Assembly: GCA_003282435.1 (NCBI GenBank)
Contig: QBZG01000010.1
Span: forward strand, 1 to 43,549
Source of the DNA: SAR116 cluster bacterium AG-335-B03
Lineage (GTDB): Bacteria > Pseudomonadota > Alphaproteobacteria > Puniceispirillales > Marisalimonadaceae
DNA: 43,549 nt
Reading direction: 5' to 3'
Part shown: in pieces, positions 25,258 to 34,963 of the stretch
Layout of the letters: every line of letters starts with the position of its first letter
How positions within the stretch are numbered: position 1 is the stretch's first letter
Program-made: the position numbers and the translations under genes
The notes under the pieces: model-generated
What the model was told of the DNA's origin: nothing
Databases searched by the model: none
The model's input: only the letters and a program-made list of their open reading frames with translations

Positions 25258-26559
25258 ATGTCAAATAATTCATATTCAGAAAAAAATAAAATTGTCTTTA
25301 ATGGTAAAGAATTAGAATTAGAAACTTTATCTGGATCAGTTGGACCATCTGTAGTGGATATAAGATCTCTTTATAGTAATTTAGGCATATTTACCTATGA
25401 CCCTGGCTATGGATCAACTGGTTCGTGCGAGTCAGCAATAACATATATCGATGGTGAAAAAGGTGTTTTATTACATAGAGGTTATCCAATAGACCAATTA
25501 GCCAATAAAAGTAGATTTTTAGAAGTTGCTTACTTATTGCTTAATGGTGAATTACCTAAAAAGCCTGAAAAAGAAGAGTTTGAAAATGCTATTACTTTTC
25601 ATACAATGGTTCATGAACAATTAATTAATTTCTATAGGGGATTTAGGCGTGACGCTCACCCTATGGCTATTATGGTAGGTGTTGTAGGTGCTCTTTCAGC
25701 TTTTTATCCTGATTCAACCAACATTAATGATCCTTATGAGAGATTAGTCTCCTCTAGAAGATTAATAGCCAAAATTCCAACAATTGCAGCCATGGCTTAT
25801 AAATACTCTCTTGGACAACCATTTAATTATCCTCAAAATAACTTATCATATGCAGAAAATTTCCTTCATATGTGTTTTTCTGTTCCTGCCGAAAAATATA
25901 ATATAAATCCTATCATCGCAAATGCTATGGACAAGATTTTGATTTTACATGCTGATCATGAGCAAAATGCTTCAACTTCAACAGTTAGAATATCTGGTTC
26001 ATCTGGTGCAAACCCCTTTGCATGTATTGCAGCAGGTATAGCCTCTCTTTGGGGCCCTGCTCATGGTGGAGCAAATGAAGCCGTATTGAAAATGCTATCG
26101 GAGATTGGAACTGTTGATAGAATTGGAGAATTTGTAGGTAAAGCTAAAGATAAAAATGATCCGTTTAGATTATTTGGATTTGGTCATAGGGTGTATAAAA
26201 ATTATGATCCTAGAGCCGCAGTTATGAGAGTTTCATGTCATGAGGTGCTAGATTTATTAGGTGTAAAGAATGATCCTTTGTTGGAGATAGCAATGGAGTT
26301 AGAAAAAATTGCTCTTAATGATGAATACTTTATAGAAAAAAAGCTTTATCCAAATGTTGATTTTTATTCAGGTATTATACTTAAAGCAATGGGATTTCCA
26401 ACGGATATGTTTACTGTTTTATTTGCTGTTGCAAGAACAGTTGGGTGGGTTGCTCAGTGGAATGAAATGATAACTGACCCAGTTCAGAGAATAGGAAGAC
26501 CAAGACAACTTTATACTGGGGAAATCAAAAGAGATTTTGTAAATTTAGATAAAAGATAA
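25258..26559 (+). CDS. gltA: Citrate synthase (type II)
   Basis: A 433-residue enzyme condensing acetyl-CoA and oxaloacetate in the TCA cycle. The catalytic residues are in expected motifs: [34 protein letters not shown] and [19 protein letters not shown], giving the two His and one Asp. The length and the N-terminal small domain (LDP-type [18 protein letters not shown]) fit the NADH-sensitive type II enzymes of Gram-negative bacteria. It begins 43 bases after gltX with AGCAGG upstream. Its stop is immediately adjacent to the convergent lpxB stop, with no terminator between them. Confidence 0.97.
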   Translation: MSNNSYSEKNKIVFNGKELELETLSGSVGPSVVDIRSLYSNLGIFTYDPGYGSTGSCESAITYIDGEKGVLLHRGYPIDQLANKSRFLEVAYLLLNGELPKKPEKEEFENAITFHTMVHEQLINFYRGFRRDAHPMAIMVGVVGALSAFYPDSTNINDPYERLVSSRRLIAKIPTIAAMAYKYSLGQPFNYPQNNLSYAENFLHMCFSVPAEKYNINPIIANAMDKILILHADHEQNASTSTVRISGSSGANPFACIAAGIASLWGPAHGGANEAVLKMLSEIGTVDRIGEFVGKAKDKNDPFRLFGFGHRVYKNYDPRAAVMRVSCHEVLDLLGVKNDPLLEIAMELEKIALNDEYFIEKKLYPNVDFYSGIILKAMGFPTDMFTVLFAVARTVGWVAQWNEMITDPVQRIGRPRQLYTGEIKRDFVNLDKR

Positions 26560-27765
26560 TTAATATTTATAATTATTTATAATTTTAATTATCTCCTTAC
26601 ATGAGCTAGTTTTAAAATCTAATGCTTTTGGTTCTTTGTAGCCCATATTATCAAGAATAATTTGTGAATAATTTGTAAATAATTTTCTCTTATTTTCAAT
26701 ATCCTGAATAAATTCAATTAATAAACTGCTAATATGAAAAGAGCTACACTTTTCTTGAAATAGAAATGGTACTAACTTATCTCCCAACAAAAAATTAGGA
26801 AGTAACACATTCTGAAAATCAACTAATAACCGTCCTATAAGAGCACTTAAAAAATCTGATTTGTAAATTGCTATTGTTGGAATTTTAAATAAAACTAACT
26901 CTAGTGTAATTGTTCCACTGCATGCAATTGCTAAATCAGCATATTTAAGTAATTCATAATTTTCTTCAAGTATAACTACTTTAGTATTAGATAAAATATT
27001 ATACTTTTTAATTTTCGAAGTCACTTCGTCAAATTGAAGCTTTGTTGTTGGAATAATCCAATTTATGTTAGTAAATTTAGGATTTTCACTTTTAATCAAA
27101 GAAATAAATTCAGGTAGCAAATATTTTAATTCACTTTCTCTACTACCCGGTAACAATAAACAGTTTATATTTTTAGGATTATAGTAAGATTTATTAATTA
27201 GTTTAGTGTCATTTTTATTATTACAATTTAAGATCTTTTCAATTACAGGATTGCCAACATAATTACATTTAGTATTCAGTTTATTTAAAATAGCCTCTTC
27301 TTTTTTAAATAGACAAAACAAACCGTCATGCATATCTTTCCATTTTTTAATCCTTGATTTCCCATATGCCCATATAGTTGGAGGTACAAAATGTATCAAA
27401 GGACATTTAAACTTAGTTTCAGAAAATTTTATTTTTAATTGTTTTGCTAAGGCAAGAGAAAAACCTTTTGTATCAATTGTGATTACAACTTTTGGTTTTT
27501 CTTTCAAAATCAATTTAACAATTTCATTTAAATATTTATTTAATTTTTTAAAATTATAAATAGTGTTTAAAAATCCAATAATATTAAATGAATTTATTTC
27601 ATAGACAGAACATAAGCCTTCTTTAATCATATTAGAACCACCTACACCAAAGAAATTTAATTCTTTGCTATTCTTTTTCAAACCTTTCATTATGGAAGAA
27701 CCTATCAAGTCACTTGAAGATTCTCCTGCTAATATAAATATTTTGTTATTATTGACCATTGACAT
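26560..27765 (-). CDS. lpxB: Lipid A disaccharide synthase
   Basis: A 401-residue GT19 glycosyltransferase joining UDP-2,3-diacylglucosamine and lipid X. It begins IFILAGESSSDLIGS and contains FFGVGGSNMIKEG, HFVPPTIWAYGKSRIKKW, LLLPGSRESELKYLLP and ACSGTITLELVLFKIPTIAIY, the family signatures in order. The C-terminal helix region is present. Last gene of the long minus-strand run; it lies 28 bases after lpxI. Two possible ATG starts lie two codons apart. Tail to tail with gltA at zero distance. Confidence 0.94.
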   Translation of the reverse strand: MSMVNNNKIFILAGESSSDLIGSSIMKGLKKNSKELNFFGVGGSNMIKEGLCSVYEINSFNIIGFLNTIYNFKKLNKYLNEIVKLILKEKPKVVITIDTKGFSLALAKQLKIKFSETKFKCPLIHFVPPTIWAYGKSRIKKWKDMHDGLFCLFKKEEAILNKLNTKCNYVGNPVIEKILNCNNKNDTKLINKSYYNPKNINCLLLPGSRESELKYLLPEFISLIKSENPKFTNINWIIPTTKLQFDEVTSKIKKYNILSNTKVVILEENYELLKYADLAIACSGTITLELVLFKIPTIAIYKSDFLSALIGRLLVDFQNVLLPNFLLGDKLVPFLFQEKCSSFHISSLLIEFIQDIENKRKLFTNYSQIILDNMGYKEPKALDFKTSSCKEIIKIINNYKY

Positions 27766-27793
27766 AAATTTGTTAAAAGTTATTTAAAAAAAT

Positions 27794-28603
27794 TTATATT
27801 GCGTAAATACAAAAGTTATTCTCTTTAATATATGCCATTACTTTATTTAACTCTGCAATCAATGTACCCTTTGAGGATACAACAATAGAGCTGAACCGTA
27901 ATTTTTTACATTTCTCAACTGTCTCTAATCCTATTACTGGTAAATCTAAATTGGTATTCTGGCCAATTTTAGGTATTTTAATTAGGACGGGCCCAAAGTC
28001 ATAACAATTTTTACTATGGTTATACATAATTCCAACTCTATCAATCATAGAGTTAGTTCCCTCTAATCCCTCAATTGCGTAAACAAGTTTATTATTTACT
28101 ACAACTGACTGACCAACATCAAATTTTGAAATTGTATTGAGCAGATCAACACCAAACTGACTGCTTTTATAAACAAAATCTTTTAAATTTTGAGAAAATA
28201 ACTTTTCTTGATAAAAACCCTTTGGCATAAAGCAGTCTTTTAATATTGAATTAATTGGAAGTATTTGAAAACCATTTTTATTAAAAAAGTCCTGTATATA
28301 ATTTAAAGCTGAATTGTCTCCCACAGATATAATTTTATTTATCAATTCATTAGCTTTTTCGTTAGTAATTTTATCAAAGTTAGACGGTCTTTCAATTTTA
28401 CCTGCCATTACAACATGAGTTATATTGTTAGTTTTTAAGACGGTTAACCAACTAATAGGATCATATAAAGAAACAATTTTGGACTTATTTTGAAATGAAT
28501 TAGGACAAGAATAATCTTTGATACACAATACAAAAGCTTCTTTGTTTTGCGTTGCTATTTGTACTGGTAAATTACCACTGCCTGCAATTATAGCAATTTT
28601 CAT
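27794..28603 (-). CDS. lpxI: UDP-2,3-diacylglucosamine diphosphatase LpxI
   Basis: A 269-residue LpxI (DUF1009) enzyme hydrolysing UDP-2,3-diacylglucosamine to lipid X, replacing LpxH. The N-terminal AIIAGSGNLPVQIA (residues 4-17) and the second-domain motifs KFDVGQSVVV, AIEGLEGTNSMIDR and KIPKIGQNTNLDLPVIG are typical. Use of LpxI rather than LpxH is normal for alphaproteobacteria. Its ATG overlaps the lpxA stop by one base, and lpxB follows after 28 bases, matching the pathway order. Confidence 0.94.
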   Translation of the reverse strand: MKIAIIAGSGNLPVQIATQNKEAFVLCIKDYSCPNSFQNKSKIVSLYDPISWLTVLKTNNITHVVMAGKIERPSNFDKITNEKANELINKIISVGDNSALNYIQDFFNKNGFQILPINSILKDCFMPKGFYQEKLFSQNLKDFVYKSSQFGVDLLNTISKFDVGQSVVVNNKLVYAIEGLEGTNSMIDRVGIMYNHSKNCYDFGPVLIKIPKIGQNTNLDLPVIGLETVEKCKKLRFSSIVVSSKGTLIAELNKVMAYIKENNFCIYAI

Positions 28604-29403
28604 TAAAATTTATCCATTTTTGGATGAACTAAGGGTCTATTTGAATTTTCTGAGAGAAACACTAATATTTCTTTTACAAAAGAATTATCACTATATGTAT
28701 CGTTAACTTCAGACAACCGCTCATTAAACGTGCCTTCAGGAGCAAATAGGAGTCTGTAAACATTTCTTAATGTTTTTATCTCTTCTTTTTTAAAAGATCT
28801 TCTTTTCAAACCTACTAAATTTAATCCACTTAGATACCCTCTGCTGCCAACAACTGAAGTAAATGGAATAACATCACCATCTATAGTAGTACCAGCGCCG
28901 ATAATGGCGTGTTTTCCAATTCTACAAAATTGATGAACAGCACTTTGTCCTCCTAAATATACATAATCTGAAATTTCAACATGACCACCAATAACTGCAT
29001 TATTAACAAAAACAACATTATTTCCGACTATACAGTCATGTGCTACATGAGAACCGACCATAAAAAAACCGTTATTACCTATAATAGTCTTTTTTGTGCC
29101 AACATTTGTTCCAGGATGAATTGTAACATGTTCTCTGAAAACGTTATGATTACCTATTATAAGTTCAGTTAATTCTCCATCATATTTCAAATGTTGAGGG
29201 TCCGATCCAATTGCAGAAAAAGGGTAAATTTCGTTGTTAAAGCCAATAGTTGTATTACCTACAATAATCACGTGAGAGTGAATTTTTGTGTTTTTATTGA
29301 TTTTTACATTAGGTCCAATTATAGAATAAGGACCTATGATCACATTGTCCTCAATTTCACTATCATTGTGTATTATAGATGTTGGATGAAACTGCTTACT
29401 CAT
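28603..29403 (-). CDS. lpxA: UDP-N-acetylglucosamine acyltransferase
   Basis: A 266-residue left-handed beta-helix acyltransferase performing the first lipid A step, transfer of a hydroxyacyl chain from ACP to UDP-GlcNAc. Hexapeptide repeats run from residue 7 (HPTSIIHNDSEIEDNV) to about 190. The catalytic His122 is in GSHVAHDC, and the C-terminal helical domain (RRSFKKEEIKTLRNVYRLLF) is complete. It overlaps fabZ by four bases and lpxI by one. Antisense open frames across this gene are shadows of the repeats. Confidence 0.96.
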   Translation of the reverse strand: MSKQFHPTSIIHNDSEIEDNVIIGPYSIIGPNVKINKNTKIHSHVIIVGNTTIGFNNEIYPFSAIGSDPQHLKYDGELTELIIGNHNVFREHVTIHPGTNVGTKKTIIGNNGFFMVGSHVAHDCIVGNNVVFVNNAVIGGHVEISDYVYLGGQSAVHQFCRIGKHAIIGAGTTIDGDVIPFTSVVGSRGYLSGLNLVGLKRRSFKKEEIKTLRNVYRLLFAPEGTFNERLSEVNDTYSDNSFVKEILVFLSENSNRPLVHPKMDKF

Positions 29404-29879
29404 TTAGCTTTATCCTTATCAACTAACATTGCAGAAAATTCAGATGAAGCTACTAATTTTTCTTTAACAAAAGCTTCTCCCCTAAATTTATATAATGATT
29501 TTTTACTATTAATAAGATAAATTTTATAAAATAACTTACACCCAGGAGTAACAGGTTTTCTAAATTTTGCTTTATCAATGCCAGTAAAAAAAACAAGATT
29601 ATTTTTAGATAAAGACTGATATTCGTATGATATTAAACAAGCGGCAGTTTGAGCCATCCCTTCTAACATAAGCACCCCAGGCATAACTGGATGTTCAGGA
29701 AAATGTCCAAGAAAATATGGTTCATTAAAAGTAACTGCTTTTATACCAGTTATACTTTTATTTAAATTAATATCAGTAATTTTGTCTATAAATAAAAAAG
29801 GATGCCTGTGTGGTATTAGCTTGATTATATCATTATGTAAAAGAGTTATTAGATCTCCATTATCATTTTTTAGAACCAT
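29400..29879 (-). CDS. fabZ: 3-hydroxyacyl-[ACP] dehydratase FabZ
   Basis: A 159-residue hotdog dehydratase of fatty acid elongation. LIPHRHPFLFIDKI and FLGHFPEHPVMPGVLMLEGMAQTA hold the catalytic pair, His59 and Glu73. It stands between lpxD and lpxA, the usual site where fatty acid elongation and lipid A synthesis compete for hydroxyacyl-ACP. It starts one base after lpxD and overlaps lpxA by four bases, so translation is coupled. Confidence 0.96.
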   Translation of the reverse strand: MVLKNDNGDLITLLHNDIIKLIPHRHPFLFIDKITDINLNKSITGIKAVTFNEPYFLGHFPEHPVMPGVLMLEGMAQTAACLISYEYQSLSKNNLVFFTGIDKAKFRKPVTPGCKLFYKIYLINSKKSLYKFRGEAFVKEKLVASSEFSAMLVDKDKAK

Positions 29880-29880
29880 T

Positions 29881-30933
29881 TTAATTATTCTTTCTTTTTT
29901 TTAAATTTAACCTTTGAGATGCAACTATTCTTTTCCAATCTTGAATATTCTGTGCAGGACTCCCTCCAATATAACTTCCTTTTGGAAAACTGTTAAAAAC
30001 TTTTGAAGCACCAGCAATAATTGAATCTTCACCTATAATAATATTATCCTTAATACTAACATCACCACCAATAGTCACATTTTTTTTTAATACCACAGAT
30101 CCAGACAAACCAACCTGACCCGCTAAAATACAAAAGTCATCAATGGTTGAGTTATGTCCAACATGTACTTGATTATCTATCATAACATATTTACCTATAA
30201 AGGTATCATCAATCAGGCCCCTATCTATGGTACAACCTGCACCTATATTAGTGCCCTCACCAATAAAAACACCGCCAATATGAGGAATTAAATGTGTTTT
30301 TGATTTATTAGGTATAAATCCAAAACCAGACTTTCCAATGACTGTATTGGACGATATTGTTACTTTTTTATCTATTATTGTATATTCAATAACTGACCCA
30401 ACACCCAAAAAACACCCTTTGCCAATTTTACAGTTACAAGAAATACTAACTCTTTCTGATATAAAAGTATCATTCCCTATAACTACTCCTTTATCTATAA
30501 AAGAAAATGCACCAATAGAAACATTATTACCAATTTTTGCTGTTTTATGAACAATTGCTGAGGGATGAATATTATTAATTTTATTTTTGAGATGAAAGTT
30601 ACCAAAATATTTCTCCAAAATTATTGAAAAACCTTTCTTTGGATTATTATACGGAATTTTAATAACTTCATTATTTATTAGTCTTAAATTTTTTTTTTCA
30701 ATAATACAAATACCTGATGAAACATTTTTTAAATCATATTTCTTATTAGCATAAAAAGACAATTTATCTTTTTTTAAATTGGACAATGAAACAAAATCTT
30801 TAATAAAAATATTTTCAATATTTTTATTTATTTTTTTATTTACATTCAAAAAATCTATTCTTGGCACCTTAAGAATATTTAAAATGTCGGTTAACTTAAT
30901 TTTAGTCTCAATTTTAAAAAAAAAATTATTCAT
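29881..30933 (-). CDS. lpxD: UDP-3-O-acylglucosamine N-acyltransferase
   Basis: A 350-residue acyltransferase adding the second hydroxyacyl chain in lipid A synthesis. The C-terminal two thirds form hexapeptide repeats (from about 120) including GGVFIGEGTNIGAGCTIDRG and HVGHNSTIDDFC, where the second His is the catalytic base. IGGSPAQNIQDWKRIVA is the usual end motif. The N-terminal uridine-binding domain is present but very rich in Lys, Asn and Ile and poorly conserved. It follows skp after 15 bases. Confidence 0.94.
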   Translation of the reverse strand: MNNFFFKIETKIKLTDILNILKVPRIDFLNVNKKINKNIENIFIKDFVSLSNLKKDKLSFYANKKYDLKNVSSGICIIEKKNLRLINNEVIKIPYNNPKKGFSIILEKYFGNFHLKNKINNIHPSAIVHKTAKIGNNVSIGAFSFIDKGVVIGNDTFISERVSISCNCKIGKGCFLGVGSVIEYTIIDKKVTISSNTVIGKSGFGFIPNKSKTHLIPHIGGVFIGEGTNIGAGCTIDRGLIDDTFIGKYVMIDNQVHVGHNSTIDDFCILAGQVGLSGSVVLKKNVTIGGDVSIKDNIIIGEDSIIAGASKVFNSFPKGSYIGGSPAQNIQDWKRIVASQRLNLKKRKNN

Positions 30934-30948
30934 AAAAAACCTGTAAAT

Positions 30949-31554
30949 TCAATTAGATGGAGTTATGATTATTTTTAACGATTTTGTTTTCTTGTTAAAT
31001 AGATCAAGAACTTCGGAAGTTAAATCTATACTTAGATTATTAAATAAAAAAACATTCTCTTTTAAAAAAACTACATTTATATTTTTTTTAACTGATACAT
31101 CTTTTACTACTTGTGCTAATAAATCTTTTATTTTTTTTTGAATATTTTGGAATGATTTATTTAATATTGCCCTTTCATCTTTATAATTTTTTTGTAACTT
31201 TGAAACATCTTCTTTGAACAATTTCATTTTTTTTTTATATTCTACCTCGGTTAATTTTGACTTTTCTTTTCTAATCATTTTTTCTTTTTTCTTAAAATCG
31301 TTTTGTTTACGTTTAAATTTTTCAATAATTTTTTTTTCAAATAATAAAAATTTGTTACCTAAAGTTTTCATAGCATTTGACTTCTTTAATATATATCTGA
31401 AGTCAACGATACCTATTTCATGTGTCTCGGGTATGTTAGAGATTAAATACTTACTTAGATTATTTATAAAGAATTCACTTCTTTGCATCATTAAAGAAGA
31501 AGGTGTGCTACCATAGATACAACTCGAAATAATTATAATTTTTGTAAAAAGCAT
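30949..31554 (-). CDS. skp: OmpH/Skp-family periplasmic chaperone
   Basis: A 201-residue protein in the usual skp position between bamA and lpxD. After residue 46 IGIVDFRYILKKS matches the Skp beta strand. It is followed by a long lysine-rich coiled coil (about residues 75-150), the tentacle helices, and a C-terminal NVVFLKENVFLFNN strand. The N-terminus is odd: only a short hydrophobic stretch (LFTKIIIISSCIYG) and then about 30 extra residues before the first strand. GGG lies about six bases before the ATG. Skp holds unfolded outer-membrane proteins in the periplasm for BamA. Family assignment rests on motif plus position. Confidence 0.8.
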   Translation of the reverse strand: MLFTKIIIISSCIYGSTPSSLMMQRSEFFINNLSKYLISNIPETHEIGIVDFRYILKKSNAMKTLGNKFLLFEKKIIEKFKRKQNDFKKKEKMIRKEKSKLTEVEYKKKMKLFKEDVSKLQKNYKDERAILNKSFQNIQKKIKDLLAQVVKDVSVKKNINVVFLKENVFLFNNLSIDLTSEVLDLFNKKTKSLKIIITPSN

Positions 31555-31579
31555 TTACTGCCCTTTATTTGAAAAATAT

Positions 31580-33856
31580 TTAAAAACTTGTTCCAATTGA
31601 AAATTGAAAATTTTCTTCTATGTCATAATCTTGGCTTTGTATTGGGAAACCCCATATCATTTGTAAAGGTCCAACAGGTGTTACCATTGCTAGTCCAAAA
31701 CCACTAGTAATTCTTGGCTCAATATCATCAAATCCTTTTACATTGGTTTTATAATCCGTCCCCCAAATTGATCCTATATCAGAGAATACAAGCCATTCTA
31801 AACCAGTATCTTCAGGCATGAATTTGTTTGATTTTAATTCAAAAGAAAAATTATAAAAATTATTTCCTCCAACAGCTTGGTTGTTACCAGTATCTCTAGG
31901 CCCTAAACCTCTATTATCAAAACCTCTTAACTTTTTACCACCTAGAAAAAAACGATTAGATGACGTTATTTTATCATCTATAGCGGTAATAAATCCTGCA
32001 CCAGACTTAAACCCAAAAACATAATCTCCATAATCTATTGGATGATAAATTCTTGAATTAAGAATTGATTTATAAAAAGTTGCATCTCCTCCAATACCAG
32101 CTATAGTATTGCTTAATTTCCAGTTATATCCAGAGGTTGGATTAAAATAACTATCTCGAGTATCTTTTGAAATACTATGTGTTATTGAAGAAGTAACAAT
32201 TTCTATTCCTTCTTCACCAGTTTCAGAAGCAGCAGTTGAAGTGGATGAAGTAGTAGTCTCGGAAGTTGACAATTTATATTTAAAACTTTGAGTTAAGGAT
32301 TCATTAGTAAAACCTATTCCAAAACCAAATCCAGAAGAATTAGATTTAATGTCGCCTTTTGTATTCTCAGTCTCTTGATTAAAAATATCTCCATATAATG
32401 ATATGTGTCTATCTAAAAAATATGGTTCAGTCACACCTATGTTATAAGTAGATTTTTTTTCAGACAAATCAGCTTGAAATCTTACTTTTTTACCTTCACC
32501 AAGAAAATTCTTTTCTTTTAAACCAAAAGATAATGAAGTATTATTTAGTGACGAATAACCAACGCCAAAACTTACAGAACCTGTATTAGTTTCTTTAACA
32601 TCTAGTATTATATCTATTAAATTTGAAGCAATTTCATCTAACCTATAATTTACAGATTGAAAATAACCCAATCTTTTCATAGCACTAATTGAAGTTGTAA
32701 GTTTACTTTTATTAAATGGATCACCTTCTAATAAAGACAATTCTCTTCTAATAACGTTGTCATTAGTCCTTGTATTACCAATAATTGTAATTTTATTAAT
32801 ATATTTTTCAGAGCCTTCTTTGATAGAAAATAAAATATTTACTAAATTTTTGTCTTTTTTAATTTTAGGAAATACTCTAATAAAATTAAATCCAAGAAGT
32901 TCAAATTCCTCAACAAGAAACTTAATGCTTGCATCCAGAGCTCTAGAATTAAAATATTCTTCTTTTTTTAGGTCTATTTCTTTAAGTAATATTTCCTTTT
33001 TTTCGTCATTAATCAATGAAGATTCAATAACTAAATTATTAACAGTGTATTTTTTGCCTTCTTTTACTATGAAATTCAAATTGAAACCTGAAATATCTGG
33101 CAAAAGATCACCTCTAGCTATTTCAACTTTGAAGTCTATATAACCTCTTTGATTATAAAACTCTTTTAATTTCTTTTTATCATATTCGAGACGTTCAGGT
33201 ATAAATTTATTTGAACCAAATAATTTGTACCAGGCGTCTTCTTTTGTTGAAATTATAGATTTCAATTCATTATCAGAAAAATTTTGATTACCAACAAAAT
33301 TAATATTCTTAACAGTTAGTAAAGAACCTTCATTTATAACAAAATTTAAATTAACTCGGCCTTCTCCTAATTTTACTTTTTGAGGTTTAACTTCTGCTAA
33401 ATATCTACCAATTTTTTGATATTCTGTTCTTATTTTATCAACAGCCTCATTAATTTTGTCTAGATTTAATGTATCTCTGGGGGAAATCATAACAATATCA
33501 TTCAATTGTTCGTTATCTAATAAATCATTGCCAGTAAAAGAAACTTCGTTTATAACAGGAAATTCACTAACAGTTATTTGTAATATATCTTTTTTTATTT
33601 CCAAATTAACGTCTGAAAATAAACCGGTATTATACAAATCTTTGGTAAATTGATTTAAAACCTCATCGTTAAATTTAGTATTTGGATAAGTAGGTAAAAA
33701 ATTAAGAATAAATGACTTTGACAGTCTTTTTTCTCCACTAACAATAATTTTTTTAATTGTTAATGGATCAGCATAAGAAAAAGAAAAGTTAATAAAAAAT
33801 ATTACCAAAATAGCAATAAATGTTTTCAAAAAAAAATTTAAATTATGCATATACAT
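31580..33856 (-). CDS. bamA: Outer membrane protein assembly factor BamA
   Basis: A 758-residue Omp85 protein that inserts beta-barrel proteins into the outer membrane. A signal peptide (about 1-29, ending near SYADP) precedes five POTRA domains, for example LTIKKIIVSGEKRLSKS and LTVKNINFVGNQNFSDNELK, and a C-terminal beta-barrel with FFLGGKKLRGFDNRGLGPRD, the conserved lid-lock motif. The last residue is Phe, as in most barrel proteins. A barrel loop near 32216-32270 is unusually rich in Ser, Thr and Ala. It lies 44 bases after rseP and 25 before skp. Confidence 0.95.
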   Translation of the reverse strand: MYMHNLNFFLKTFIAILVIFFINFSFSYADPLTIKKIIVSGEKRLSKSFILNFLPTYPNTKFNDEVLNQFTKDLYNTGLFSDVNLEIKKDILQITVSEFPVINEVSFTGNDLLDNEQLNDIVMISPRDTLNLDKINEAVDKIRTEYQKIGRYLAEVKPQKVKLGEGRVNLNFVINEGSLLTVKNINFVGNQNFSDNELKSIISTKEDAWYKLFGSNKFIPERLEYDKKKLKEFYNQRGYIDFKVEIARGDLLPDISGFNLNFIVKEGKKYTVNNLVIESSLINDEKKEILLKEIDLKKEEYFNSRALDASIKFLVEEFELLGFNFIRVFPKIKKDKNLVNILFSIKEGSEKYINKITIIGNTRTNDNVIRRELSLLEGDPFNKSKLTTSISAMKRLGYFQSVNYRLDEIASNLIDIILDVKETNTGSVSFGVGYSSLNNTSLSFGLKEKNFLGEGKKVRFQADLSEKKSTYNIGVTEPYFLDRHISLYGDIFNQETENTKGDIKSNSSGFGFGIGFTNESLTQSFKYKLSTSETTTSSTSTAASETGEEGIEIVTSSITHSISKDTRDSYFNPTSGYNWKLSNTIAGIGGDATFYKSILNSRIYHPIDYGDYVFGFKSGAGFITAIDDKITSSNRFFLGGKKLRGFDNRGLGPRDTGNNQAVGGNNFYNFSFELKSNKFMPEDTGLEWLVFSDIGSIWGTDYKTNVKGFDDIEPRITSGFGLAMVTPVGPLQMIWGFPIQSQDYDIEENFQFSIGTSF

Positions 33857-33900
33857 GACAATATTTTATAGGCTTTTTTTTTATTGTATACCATTTATAT

Positions 33901-34962
33901 TTAAAATCCCAAATCAAATGCAATTACTAAAATCATTAAACTAACCAAAAAAATTAGTCCAAATCTTAATAACACATTTTGAACCAAAACAGGTAAAGGC
34001 CTTTTAAAAACAGCTTCATAAATATAAAAACATAAATGTCCTCCATCTAAAACTGGTATCGGTAGTAAATTTATTAATCCTAAATTAATAGACATAACTG
34101 ACATAAATACTAAAATCTCTGTAATACCCTTTTCTAAAACTGAACCAGAAATTTGGGCTATTTTAATAGGTCCCGCGATATCTTTTTTTTCTACGTTACC
34201 TGTAATAAATAATTTTAAACCATAAAACCATCCCAATGTCATTGTATAATATTGTTTTAAACCCACAAATACAGCTTCATGAAAATGTAATTTTTGTAAT
34301 TCTCCTGATAAAGCCGTGATGCCAATTCTACCAACATTTTGCTTATAAATGTCATGAAAGTGATCATTGGGAATAATATTTTTAATAAGAACAACATTTT
34401 TTCTTTCAATTAGAAAAGCAAGAGAAATATTAGGATTTTTTTCTACAATTGTCTTAACATCATTAAAATTGTTAATGACTTTTTGATTTATCTTTTTTAT
34501 AACGTCTCCCGGCTCGAGACCAGCTATTTCAGCTGGCTGATTAGATATGATAGTATTTATTATTGGAGGACTTTCATACTTTCCATTGAAGTAAAAAACT
34601 GATGTTATTAAAAAAAAACCTAATAAAAGGTTAGCCAACGGCCCCGAAAAGATAATAAGGAATCTATTTTTTAAAGTTGCTTTTAAAAAAGTATCATTAT
34701 CTTCATTTTTTGATTCTTCATTAGCAATTAACTCACCCTTCATTTTCACATAACCACCTAAAGGTAAAAGCGAGAATTTCCATCTAGTATTCCTTTTATC
34801 AGTATATCCTAATAACTCAGGTCCAAATCCAATTGAAAATGACTCAACTTTAACTCTAGATTTTATAGCAGCTAAATAATGCCCAAGCTCATGTATAAAA
34901 ATTAAAGGAGTTAAAACAATGAAAAAACCAATTAAAGAGTTAAAAAAACTTGTTTCAATCAT
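33901..34962 (-). CDS. rseP: RIP metalloprotease RseP (site-2 protease)
   Basis: A 353-residue intramembrane zinc protease. HELGH (24-28) in the first membrane segment and VLDGGHL in the third give the zinc ligands. FGPELLGYTDKRNTRW follows the active-site helix. A single visible PDZ domain in the middle includes AEIAGLEPGDVIKKI. E. coli RseP has two PDZ domains; one is usual in many alphaproteobacteria. It probably cleaves membrane-bound anti-sigma factors and leftover signal peptides. It sits between dxr (one base gap) and bamA, the standard order. Confidence 0.94.
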   Translation of the reverse strand: MIETSFFNSLIGFFIVLTPLIFIHELGHYLAAIKSRVKVESFSIGFGPELLGYTDKRNTRWKFSLLPLGGYVKMKGELIANEESKNEDNDTFLKATLKNRFLIIFSGPLANLLLGFFLITSVFYFNGKYESPPIINTIISNQPAEIAGLEPGDVIKKINQKVINNFNDVKTIVEKNPNISLAFLIERKNVVLIKNIIPNDHFHDIYKQNVGRIGITALSGELQKLHFHEAVFVGLKQYYTMTLGWFYGLKLFITGNVEKKDIAGPIKIAQISGSVLEKGITEILVFMSVMSINLGLINLLPIPVLDGGHLCFYIYEAVFKRPLPVLVQNVLLRFGLIFLVSLMILVIAFDLGF

Positions 34963-34963
34963 T

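Noticed and set aside
28981-29520. Two plus-strand open frames antisense to lpxA and fabZ
   Set aside because: They mirror the hexapeptide repeats of lpxA, have no recognisable domain, and the minus-strand genes are certain.
32757-33143. 128-codon plus-strand frame inside bamA
   Set aside because: Shadow of the POTRA-coding region; low-complexity Ser/Leu/Ile content and no family resemblance.
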